Assembly: GCA_947474365.1 (NCBI GenBank)
Contig: CANJIU010000020.1
Coordinates: 1-64,000, forward strand
Direction of reading: 5' to 3'
Length of the DNA: 64,000 nucleotides
From: Opitutia bacterium
GTDB taxonomy: Bacteria; Verrucomicrobiota; Verrucomicrobiia; Opitutales; Opitutaceae
Shown here: in pieces, positions 34,317-42,378 of the stretch
Numbering within the stretch: the first letter of the stretch is position 1
How the letters are laid out: each line of letters opens with the position of its first letter
The notes under the pieces: generated by a model
The model's database searches: none
The model's input: the letters and a program-made list of their open reading frames with translations, nothing else
Told to the model about the DNA's origin: nothing
Program-made: the position numbers and the translations under genes

Positions 34317-35900
34317 TTATTCGTGGATAACGGCGGCAATCGCCGTCGCCGCGGCCGGACCGAGCCGCTCTGTCAGCTGTGCCAGATAGAGACTGCGCGG
34401 CGCCACGGGTTTGCCCGTCGACTCGATCACACCGGACGGCGCATTCGGCGCCCATTGCCCGCGCGCGAACGTGCCCACGCAGCCGATCGCGTAGTTCTGG
34501 GCCGTGGGCGGCTGCTGCAGAATCAGCTTCTTGGCGGTGCAGTTCCACAACACCTGCTGCGCGCCCGCCCAGCCGTGACCTGATCCCGCCCACAGGCGGT
34601 TCTGGACGCACAGTTCGTTGTCGTCGGAGATGTTGTCGTAGAGCGTGCCGACCGCCCAGCGATGGTGCGGCCCGGAGTCGGCGTGCGATCGCACCGCGCT
34701 GCCATCGCGAAATACGTTGGGCCCGGCCGCCTTCGATCCCGTGACAAAGGTGTGCCGCGAGTCGCGCGACCGGCACCGCTGCACCAACCCGTACTGTCCG
34801 TTCAGCGAAAACGAATACCGGCGGCCGCCGTCGATTTCGGAAACGGGATCGAGATGCTCACAGTCCTGCGTCGTGGTGAAAATCGACGGCGCGCTCGCCT
34901 GCACGCCATGGCTGAAATGCATCACGGTCACCCGGCGCACCCAGGCGTTTTCCACGGCGCCCAGGTTGATGCCGATCCATGCGTGCGCCTCGTCGGACGT
35001 TTCCTTTCCCTTCACGTACTCTGAAACGAGCCGGAGATTTTCGACGCCGCATTCGGCGATCCGCGCGAAGATCGAGAGGGCCACCGATCCGCCGCCAAAT
35101 TTCGCATCGAGCGCGTTCATCACGGGAGCGTCGAGTGTCAGCCGCTGGCCCGCGATCGCCAGGATTGTCCGCTCGAACTCGAGCGTATGTCCGCTCGCCG
35201 TCCACTGCTTGGTCTCCCCCGCCTTCCCTCCGGGCCGTTCCGGGATGCGGTCCATCCCGATCACGTGAATCCATGCTCCCGTCGCCGGTCGCTGCACGAC
35301 AATGCGGTCCCCGACCGCGAGGCCGTCGGTCGACTCAACCGAAAACGACTTCGCGCTCCACGGCACGTAGGCGTCGGTCACCTTGCGTCGGTTGCCGCGA
35401 ATCGTCCGGCGTGGGGCGGGCATGGCGCCGACCTCGATCAGGGCGCGCTGCGTTTTGCCGGTGGCGAGGATGACGGTGCCGTCGGTGCCGTTGCCGGCGC
35501 CCCGCAACACCACTCCGCCCGCGCGGATTTCGAGTATGCCCTCGACTCGGTAGGTGCCGCGTTGCAACAGCACCGCGCCGCGAAAACCGCGCGCATCGGG
35601 CGGACGTTTTCCCACCTCGTCCAGCGCCGCCTGAATCCGCGCCCCATCGTCGCCGGTCGCAGTCGGCGCGAGCGTGGTCGCGACGGGAACCTCGGGCAAC
35701 GCGACGCCCCCGCCGCCGTAGCCTGCCCGCGAAAAATCCGGAATCGTGTTGCCCAGCGGATCCGCTTGGTAGAGCAGCCGGCCATCCGCGCCAGGGTTCA
35801 CCCAGCTGCTCGCGGCGGCGCCCGCGGCGTCACTTCGGGCAATCACCATCACCGCGAGGAGCGCGGACAGCCACCGGGCGGAATTCGAGAGGTGAGACAT
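34317..35900 (-). CDS. Secreted right-handed beta-helix protein (pectate-lyase-like)
   Basis: A 527-residue protein with a signal peptide (SARWLSALLAVMVIARSDAA). The start of the mature domain includes TGDDGARIQAALDEV, GFRGAVLLQRGTYRV and GGVVLRGAGNG (about residues 75-145), the usual start of pectate-lyase-3-like beta-helix proteins that form nucleotide-like coil stacks. Later coils (VENLRLVSEYVKG, NAWVRRVTVMHFSHGV) repeat the pattern. The polysaccharide target cannot be inferred. It is divergent from the dienelactone hydrolase gene. Confidence 0.8.
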   Translation of the reverse strand: MSHLSNSARWLSALLAVMVIARSDAAGAAASSWVNPGADGRLLYQADPLGNTIPDFSRAGYGGGGVALPEVPVATTLAPTATGDDGARIQAALDEVGKRPPDARGFRGAVLLQRGTYRVEGILEIRAGGVVLRGAGNGTDGTVILATGKTQRALIEVGAMPAPRRTIRGNRRKVTDAYVPWSAKSFSVESTDGLAVGDRIVVQRPATGAWIHVIGMDRIPERPGGKAGETKQWTASGHTLEFERTILAIAGQRLTLDAPVMNALDAKFGGGSVALSIFARIAECGVENLRLVSEYVKGKETSDEAHAWIGINLGAVENAWVRRVTVMHFSHGVQASAPSIFTTTQDCEHLDPVSEIDGGRRYSFSLNGQYGLVQRCRSRDSRHTFVTGSKAAGPNVFRDGSAVRSHADSGPHHRWAVGTLYDNISDDNELCVQNRLWAGSGHGWAGAQQVLWNCTAKKLILQQPPTAQNYAIGCVGTFARGQWAPNAPSGVIESTGKPVAPRSLYLAQLTERLGPAAATAIAAVIHE

Positions 35901-36064
35901 GAGGGGAGCCAACGTTGGGCCAGACGCAGGGTGCGCCGGGAACGTTTCGCCCCCGAGCGTTCCGCTTGCGTCGGATGATGGCAATCCTTCCATTCGGAGG
36001 TGCGCCCCGCCTTCCCCGTGGCGCGACCGTCCCTCCCCAGCGTTCCCAAATACCTGCTCCCACG

Positions 36065-36856
36065 ATGAAACGATTGCTGCTCTCCCTCGCCGCTCTGGCG
36101 TTTGTTGCCTCCGCCTCCGCCCAGGACTGGGCCAAGGCCCGCCTCAACAAATCCCCGCGTCACCTGGAATTTGTCACCATCACGTCCGGCGGTCGCGACC
36201 TCAAGTGCTTCGTCGGCTACCCCGAGGTCAAAAACAAGGCGACGACCATCGTGCTCATCCACGAAATCTTCGGCTTGTCCGATTGGATGCGCGGCATGGT
36301 GGATCAATTCGCCGAGGCCGGCTACATTGCGATCGCTCCGGACTTCCTCTCCGGCATGGGCCCCAATGGTGGCGGCAGTGACTCATTTGCGCCCGACGCC
36401 GTGCGTGGCAAGATTCAGGGCCTGGATGAAAAGAACGTGATGGCTGATGTGAAGGCCGCGGCCGACTACGTGGCGAAGCTGCCCGCGAGCAACGGCAAGG
36501 TGGTCGTCGGTGGCTTCTGCTGGGGAGGCGGAAAGACGTTCAACTACGCCGCGAGCGGAGCGAATTTCAAAGCCGGTTTTGTATTCTACGGTTCGGCGCC
36601 GAAAGCGGAGCAGATGGCCGCGATCAAGACGCCGATTTACGGTTTCTACGGCGGCAACGACGCCCGTATTTCCGCCGCGTTGCCCGACGTCACCGCGCAG
36701 ATGAAGACCGCCGGCAAGGCCTTCGATCCCGTCATCTACGAGGGGGCGGGCCACGGCTTCATGCGTGCCGGTGAAGATCCCGAGGCGACCGAGCCGAATA
36801 AGAAGGCCCGCGCGGAGAGCTGGAAACGGATGAAGGAAATCCTGTCGAAGATCTGA
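36065..36856 (+). CDS. Dienelactone-hydrolase-family secreted hydrolase
   Basis: A 263-residue alpha/beta hydrolase with a signal peptide (MKRLLLSLAALAFVASASAQ). The nucleophile elbow is GGFCWGGG, a cysteine as in dienelactone hydrolases (about residue 158); YGGNDARI supplies the aspartate and GAGHGFMRA the histidine. The HEIFGLSDWMRG block upstream is also typical. Its exported location departs from the cytoplasmic catabolic enzymes, so its substrate may be a polysaccharide-linked ester. It precedes the molybdenum hydroxylase genes by about 50 bp and may share a transcript. Confidence 0.9.
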   Translation: MKRLLLSLAALAFVASASAQDWAKARLNKSPRHLEFVTITSGGRDLKCFVGYPEVKNKATTIVLIHEIFGLSDWMRGMVDQFAEAGYIAIAPDFLSGMGPNGGGSDSFAPDAVRGKIQGLDEKNVMADVKAAADYVAKLPASNGKVVVGGFCWGGGKTFNYAASGANFKAGFVFYGSAPKAEQMAAIKTPIYGFYGGNDARISAALPDVTAQMKTAGKAFDPVIYEGAGHGFMRAGEDPEATEPNKKARAESWKRMKEILSKI

Positions 36857-36910
36857 TTCGCGACAGGGCTCTGCCGGCGGGTTTCGCCTGCTCCGTCCCG
36901 TCTGTTGGAG

Positions 36911-37393
36911 ATGTCTTCCGTCACCTCGCTCCACGTCAACGGCTCGCCGCATACGTGCGACGCCGCGGCGGAGCGTTTGCTGTTGAGTGTGCTGCGCGAC
37001 GACCTCGCGCTCACCGGCACGAAGTACGGTTGCGGCGAGGGTCAGTGCGGTGCGTGCACCGTGCTCGTTGACGGCGTGCCGGTCCGCTCCTGTCTCACGC
37101 CGTGCGGCACCATCGGCCCGCAAAAAATCACGACGATTGAAGGACTGGAAACCGGCGGCCGGCTGCATCCGCTGCAGCAGGCGCTGCTCGACGTCGGCGC
37201 GTTTCAATGCGCCTACTGCGCGTCGGGGATGATCATGAGCGGTGCCGCGCTGCTCGCCAAGAGCACGCAGCCGACCGACGCCGAAATCGTGCGGTTTATG
37301 GACGGCAATCTTTGTCGTTGCGGTGCTTATGGCCGGATCATCGCAGCGGTGAAGTTGGCGGCGTCGCGGATGAGCCTGGGAGGCAGGCCATGA
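36911..37393 (+). CDS. [2Fe-2S] small subunit of a molybdenum hydroxylase
   Basis: A 160-residue electron-transfer subunit of the IorA/CoxS type. Cysteines for the plant-type cluster are in YGCGEGQCGACTVLVDG and the following SC; cysteines for the second cluster are in CAYCASGM and GNLCRCGAYG. ATG 36911 is chosen; a TTG at 36905 is possible. Its stop overlaps the start of the large subunit (ATGA). No cytochrome or FAD subunit is adjacent, so the electron acceptor is unclear. Confidence 0.93.
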   Translation: MSSVTSLHVNGSPHTCDAAAERLLLSVLRDDLALTGTKYGCGEGQCGACTVLVDGVPVRSCLTPCGTIGPQKITTIEGLETGGRLHPLQQALLDVGAFQCAYCASGMIMSGAALLAKSTQPTDAEIVRFMDGNLCRCGAYGRIIAAVKLAASRMSLGGRP

Positions 37394-39519
37394 CGACGAT
37401 TCCTCCCAGCAGTGTGGGCCACCGGCCCGCGCGCTCGTTTTCTCGTCGCCGGTTTCTCGGACATTTCATCGGTGGCCTCACGGTCCTGTGGCTGATCGAT
37501 CGCCCGGCGGCGCGCGCCCAGGCTGAGTCCGGCGAAAGCGGACGGCGTGGCGGCCGTGGTGGCAACCGGCGCCCGACCGAGCTCGCGGCCTGGCTGCACA
37601 TCGCCGCCGATGGCACGGTGACCGTTTACAGCGGCAAGGCCGAGGTCGGCCAGAACGTGCGCACGATGATCCTGCAGGCCGTCGCCGAGGAACTGCCCGC
37701 GCCGCTCGCCGCGATCAAGGTCGTGCTCGCCGACACCTCGCTTGTGCCCTACGACGCCGGCACGTTTGGCAGTCGGAGCACGCCCGACATGTTTCCCCAG
37801 ATTCGCCGGGTCGCCGCCACCGCGCGCGAGGGATTGATCGATCTCGCGGCGAAAAACTGGAGTGTGGATCGCGCGACCCTAAAGGTTGCCGACGGTAAGA
37901 TTTACCATCCGGCCAGCGGCCGCACTGTCGGCTTTGGCGATCTGACGAAGGGCGAAAAACTCGTACTGACCGTCTCCGATGCAATTCCGTTGAAGCCCGC
38001 GGGCGTGTGGAGAATTGCCGGCACCTCCGTGCCGAAATTGGACGCACGCGACTACGTGACCGGAAAACATCGGTATGCTTCCGACGTTTTGGGGAGTGGA
38101 GGCGGCCCGTCGCTGCTTCACGGCCGGGTACTGCGTCCGGTCGCCTTCGGTGCGGTGCTCACGTCGCTCGACACCCGTGCGGCCGAGGCGATGCCAGGGG
38201 TGAAAATCGTGCACGAGGGTGACTTCGTCGGCGTCGTCGCGCCGACGGAGCATCAGGCCACGCAGGCGCTCGCCGCGCTCCGGGCGGAGTGGCAGACAAA
38301 ACCGCAGGTTTCCGAGCGCGAGCTGTTCGCACACCTCCGGGCGACGGCTCGCGGCGGTCGCGATACCACCCCATCCTCGGAAAATTCGGACGCGAACACC
38401 CTGCGCCGCACCTATACGATCGCTTATATCGCTCACGCGCCCCTTGAGCCGCGCGCGGCGGTCGCCGAGTGGGAGGGGGAAAAGATCACGGTCTGGACGG
38501 GCACGCAGCGGCCGTTTGGTGTCCGCGGCGAGCTGGCGGCCGCGTTTCGGATCCCGGAGGATCGCGTGCGCGTAGTCGTGCCCGACACCGGCTCGGGTTA
38601 CGGCGGCAAACATACGGGTGAGGCGGCGGTGGAGGCCGCGCGATTGGCGCAGGCGGTTGGGCATCCGGTGAAACTGATCTGGACCCGGGAGGAGGAGTTT
38701 ACCTGGGCATATGCCCGGCCCGCCGGCGTGATCGACATCGCGGCGAGTGTCGGCCCGGACGGGAAAATCACGCGCTGGGAGCATCGCAATTTCAATTCGG
38801 GTAATGCGGGGCTGCGCTCGTTTTACGACGTGCCGGCAAAGGTTGAGGAATATCACGCGGCGCAGTCTCCGCTTCGCCAGGGTTCGTATCGCGGGCTCGC
38901 CGCCACGGCGAACCACTTTGCCCGCGAAGTGCACGTCGACGAACTGGCCCGCGGCGCGACGATCGACCCGATTGAATTCCGCCGGAAAAATCTCCGTGAC
39001 CCTCGCGCGCTCGCGGTGCTGGAGGCGGTGTCGAAGGCCTACCGCCGAACCCAGGGCCCCGCCCGCCCAGTCGGGTCGGGCGCGGGCGTTGCCATCGGCC
39101 TCGACAAGGGCGGCTATGTCGCCACGTGTGCCGAGGTTATGGTGGATCGGGCCGCCGGCCAGGTGCGCGTGACACGCGTCGTGCAGGCGTTCGAGTGCGG
39201 CGCAATCGTGAATCCCGATCACTTGAAGAACCAAATCGAGGGCGCGATTGTGCAGGGGCTGGGCGGCGCGTTGTACGAGGCGCTGCGCTTCGAGGCTGGC
39301 CGCATTCTTAATCCTCGCTTTTCAGAATATCGTGTTCCCCGTTTCAGCGATGCGCCGTCGATCGAGGTGGTGTTGCTCAATCGCCCGGACCTGCCGTCCG
39401 CCGGAGCGGGCGAGGCGCCGCTGATCGGGATTGCGCCCGCGGTGAGCAACGCGATTTTCGACGCGGTCGGGGTCCGGCTGCGCGATTTGCCGATGGTGCC
39501 AAACGGCCTGCGCGTCTGA
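37390..39519 (+). CDS. Molybdopterin-binding large subunit, IorB-type, Tat-exported
   Basis: A 709-residue catalytic subunit of an isoquinoline-1-oxidoreductase or aldehyde-oxidase-type enzyme. An N-terminal twin-arginine signal (SRRRFLGHFIGGLTVLW) indicates export of the folded, cofactor-loaded complex. The segment GKAEVGQNVRTMILQAVAEE (about residues 79-98), YIAHAPLEPRAAVAEW and the C-terminal GAGEAPLIGIAPAVSNAI, with the likely catalytic glutamate, match the IorB family. Translation is coupled to the small subunit (ATGA). The substrate is unknown: an aldehyde or N-heterocycle is typical. Confidence 0.92.
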   Translation: MTTIPPSSVGHRPARSFSRRRFLGHFIGGLTVLWLIDRPAARAQAESGESGRRGGRGGNRRPTELAAWLHIAADGTVTVYSGKAEVGQNVRTMILQAVAEELPAPLAAIKVVLADTSLVPYDAGTFGSRSTPDMFPQIRRVAATAREGLIDLAAKNWSVDRATLKVADGKIYHPASGRTVGFGDLTKGEKLVLTVSDAIPLKPAGVWRIAGTSVPKLDARDYVTGKHRYASDVLGSGGGPSLLHGRVLRPVAFGAVLTSLDTRAAEAMPGVKIVHEGDFVGVVAPTEHQATQALAALRAEWQTKPQVSERELFAHLRATARGGRDTTPSSENSDANTLRRTYTIAYIAHAPLEPRAAVAEWEGEKITVWTGTQRPFGVRGELAAAFRIPEDRVRVVVPDTGSGYGGKHTGEAAVEAARLAQAVGHPVKLIWTREEEFTWAYARPAGVIDIAASVGPDGKITRWEHRNFNSGNAGLRSFYDVPAKVEEYHAAQSPLRQGSYRGLAATANHFAREVHVDELARGATIDPIEFRRKNLRDPRALAVLEAVSKAYRRTQGPARPVGSGAGVAIGLDKGGYVATCAEVMVDRAAGQVRVTRVVQAFECGAIVNPDHLKNQIEGAIVQGLGGALYEALRFEAGRILNPRFSEYRVPRFSDAPSIEVVLLNRPDLPSAGAGEAPLIGIAPAVSNAIFDAVGVRLRDLPMVPNGLRV

Positions 39520-39841
39520 CTGCTTCGGATATCTTCAATTGCCAGCGACCGGCGCCGCGGAATTTGATCCCGCGGTGGAGACCTGCCCGCCGACCAGTCC
39601 GTGTCGATGGAGGGAGGGGGCGTGATTCGGTCACGGCATCGATGCTCGGCCCGGTTGTGCTCCGCACGGATCGACGATGGTGAGGGCATTGATTGGTCGC
39701 GTCGGAGCGGGTACCACCGAGCAAGAACCGAAGGCGAACCGCCAATTAATGCCCAGCGATGTGGCCAATGTGCAGTAGATTCGACCTGTGCCACCGGCAC
39801 GCCGCCCGTTGGACGGTTCAATCCCAAGCGAAAGGACTGCC
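39520..39841. other. Non-coding stretch; one small palindrome
   Basis: I see no gene. A CCGCGG-N9-CCGCGG inverted repeat lies at 39555-39575, with no T-run. The stretch must hold the promoter of the 39842 gene. A GGTTCAATCCC-like sequence at about 39820 looks like a tRNA T-loop, but the flanks do not form a tRNA. Confidence 0.4.
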
Positions 39842-40132
39842 ATGCAAAAGAAATACACCGTCGAATACAGTCTCCAATTCCGGAAACACTCGCCGCCGGC
39901 CCATCATCACTACTTCACGGACGACACCGTTGAGGTTGAATCGTTCGTGTCGGAACTCCTTGAGCGGGGCATGGGGCTGCATGCCCTCCGGCGTGATGGT
40001 GCTGAACTCTCCAAGGCCGAATTCGATCACATCGTGAAGATCGCCGCGTCGGAGGTGGCCTCGAGGCTGATCTGCGCGTCTCTGAATATCAAATCGGACG
40101 AGGAGCGCTATCGTTTCGGCTTTGCCGCCTGA
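39842..40132 (+). CDS. Small hypothetical protein
   Basis: A 96-residue soluble protein with a good ribosome-binding site (AAGGA). It begins MQKKYTVEYSLQFRKHSPPA, then HHHYFTDDTVEVESFVSELL. The mix of charged residues, HH repeat and a helical second half fits a small cytoplasmic protein. I do not recognise the family. Confidence 0.65.
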   Translation: MQKKYTVEYSLQFRKHSPPAHHHYFTDDTVEVESFVSELLERGMGLHALRRDGAELSKAEFDHIVKIAASEVASRLICASLNIKSDEERYRFGFAA

Positions 40133-40419
40133 ATTGAGCGCCTGCGTGTTCCCGGTGGTGCGGAAGGCTTCCGGTCATCCGCCCGAACGGACGTTTCCCG
40201 ATTTGGGTGGCCGGGGTGTTGGTGAACGTGGTGTTCGTGCCGGCGGTGGGCAGTTTGGCGACACCAGTGAGTTCACGGGCGACCCGGAGTTCGCCCCCGA
40301 CACCGCGATGGCATCTACAAGGCGGACGGTAGCGGCAAAGGCGACGGCGGATTGCGGGATTCTTTTCTTCGCACCTCGGTCGAAACGTGTCTCGCTCCCC
40401 TCCGTCTTTCATCCGCCCC

Positions 40420-42378
40420 ATGCGCATCCCGATCGCCCTTCTTGCCACTCTTGCATTCTATTCGCTCGCCGTGGTCGCGACGGCGCAATCCGCGCCCGCT
40501 CCTCAGCCGCCCGCCAAACGGATTCCCATCCCCGGTCTTACCCTGACGGACGCTGAGCGTGGTGAACTCACCGCGGGTGCCGCCGCGCTCCGGCGGGACA
40601 TCGATGCACTTGCTGTTGCGCTGGCCGCCGAGCCCAAGTTGCTCGCGCTGCTGCCGGACGTGGAAATTTTCCACAAGGCCGTCGACTGGGCGCTGCGTTA
40701 CGATGAAATCATGGCGGCGAAGGAAATCGCGTTCGCCCGCCACCTGCTCGAGGAGGGCGCGCAGCGCGTGGCGCAGTTGCGCGTAAAGCAGGCGCCGTGG
40801 CTCGATGCCACCGGCCTCATCGTCCGAGGCTACCGCTCGAAACTTGACGGTTCGGTGCAGCCCTACGGACTCGTGGTGCCCGAGTCGCTGAAGGGTGCGG
40901 CGCGCGAAATCCCGATGATGGTCTGGCTGCTGGGCCGCGGCGAGAAGCGCACCGAGCTGGCGTTTCTTGCCGAGCGCGAAGCGGGTCCGCCGCAGCTCAC
41001 GCCGAAGGACACGCTGACGCTCGTCGCCTACGGACGGTTCTGCAACGCGACGAAATTCGCCGGCGAAGTCGATGTGTTCGAGGCGCTCGCGGCCGTGCGC
41101 GCCCAGTATCGCATCGATCCGCTGCGGATTGCAGTCGCGGGTTTTTCGATGGGCGGCGGCAGCACGTGGCATCTCGCGACGCATTACTCCGGGCTCTGGT
41201 GTGTAGCGTCGCCCGGCGCCGGGTTTGCCGAAACGCCTATTTTTACGAAGGCCAACGCTCCGGACAAGGAACGGCGCCCCGAGTGGGAGCAGGTGCTCTG
41301 GCGTCAGTATGAGGGCACCGGCGTCGCGGGAAATCTTTTCAATCTGCCGACGCTCGCCTACGCGGGCGAAATCGACGGGCAAAAGGAAGCATCGGACTTG
41401 ATGGAAGCCGCGATGGCGAACGAAGGGCTGAAGCTCGAGCGATTCATCGGACCGCAGACCGGCCATAAATATCACGACGAAACCAAAGTCGCGCTCACGC
41501 GCCGGCTCGAGGAATTGCTCGCCCGCGGGCGCGACCCCACTCCGCGCGCCGTCTGGCTGCAAACCTACACGCTGCGCTACCCGGAGGCGGCCTGGGTGCG
41601 CATTGAGGAGATGGGGAAACATTGGATCCGGGCGGAAGTCCGGGCCTCATTGCACGACAACCACCTCATCGATGTTCGCACGGTCAACGTGGAGGCCCTC
41701 TCCCTCCCCGGCATGACCGCCACCACCGTGGTGCTCGACGGCCAGGAACTGACGGTCGAGGGGGCCGAACTGCGGTTCGCGCGACAGGGCGACACCTGGC
41801 GACACGCTAAATCCAACCTAGCCCTACGCAAGCGCCCCGGGCTCACCGGCCCGGTCGACGACGCGTTCATGGAGTCGTTTCTCTTCGTACGTCCGACCGG
41901 CAAGCCGTTAAATGCCGACGTCGCCACCTGGGTCGAAGGCGAACTCACGGCGGCCCGCACTCTCTGGCGCGACGTCTACCGCGGCGATGTGCGTATCAAG
42001 TCGGACCGCACGGTGAACGAGGCCGACATCGCGAATCACAATCTAATCCTCTGGGGCGACTCGTCGTCGAATGCCGTGCTCGCCAAAATTATTGCGAAGT
42101 TGCCGGTGCAATGGGACGCGAAGACCCTCACGTTTCGCGGCAAGAGCTACCCGGCGGCGACTCACGCGCCGATTCTGATCTTCCCGAATCCGCTCAACGT
42201 GTCGCGGTACGTGGTGTTGAACAGCGGGCTGGATTTCCGCACCGACGGCTACAACAACAATGCCCTGCAGACGCCGAAGCTGCCCGACTGGGCGATTGTC
42301 GACCTTCGCACTCCGCCCGGCCCGCGCTGGCCGGGAAAAATCGTGGACGCTGGGTTTTTCAACGAAAGCTGGAAATGA
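40420..42378 (+). CDS. Secreted alpha/beta hydrolase (prolyl-oligopeptidase/esterase-like), copy 1
   Basis: A 652-residue protein with a signal peptide (MRIPIALLATLAFYSLAVVA). A helical N-terminal region (about residues 40-130) precedes an alpha/beta hydrolase domain: nucleophile elbow GFSMGGGSTWHLA (about residue 245), aspartate in YAGEIDGQKEASDLM, histidine in QTGHKYHDE. About 250 further residues form a beta-rich C-terminal domain. It is a close paralog of the next gene, and its stop overlaps the start of that gene (ATGA). It could be a peptidase or an esterase on a plant or algal polysaccharide; the latter is suggested by the GH2 gene that follows. Confidence 0.82.
   Translation: MRIPIALLATLAFYSLAVVATAQSAPAPQPPAKRIPIPGLTLTDAERGELTAGAAALRRDIDALAVALAAEPKLLALLPDVEIFHKAVDWALRYDEIMAAKEIAFARHLLEEGAQRVAQLRVKQAPWLDATGLIVRGYRSKLDGSVQPYGLVVPESLKGAAREIPMMVWLLGRGEKRTELAFLAEREAGPPQLTPKDTLTLVAYGRFCNATKFAGEVDVFEALAAVRAQYRIDPLRIAVAGFSMGGGSTWHLATHYSGLWCVASPGAGFAETPIFTKANAPDKERRPEWEQVLWRQYEGTGVAGNLFNLPTLAYAGEIDGQKEASDLMEAAMANEGLKLERFIGPQTGHKYHDETKVALTRRLEELLARGRDPTPRAVWLQTYTLRYPEAAWVRIEEMGKHWIRAEVRASLHDNHLIDVRTVNVEALSLPGMTATTVVLDGQELTVEGAELRFARQGDTWRHAKSNLALRKRPGLTGPVDDAFMESFLFVRPTGKPLNADVATWVEGELTAARTLWRDVYRGDVRIKSDRTVNEADIANHNLILWGDSSSNAVLAKIIAKLPVQWDAKTLTFRGKSYPAATHAPILIFPNPLNVSRYVVLNSGLDFRTDGYNNNALQTPKLPDWAIVDLRTPPGPRWPGKIVDAGFFNESWK

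Noticed and set aside
39770..39835. Possible tRNA with a GGTTCAATCCC T-loop
   Set aside because: The five bases either side of the T-loop do not pair and no cloverleaf with an acceptor stem can be formed on either strand.
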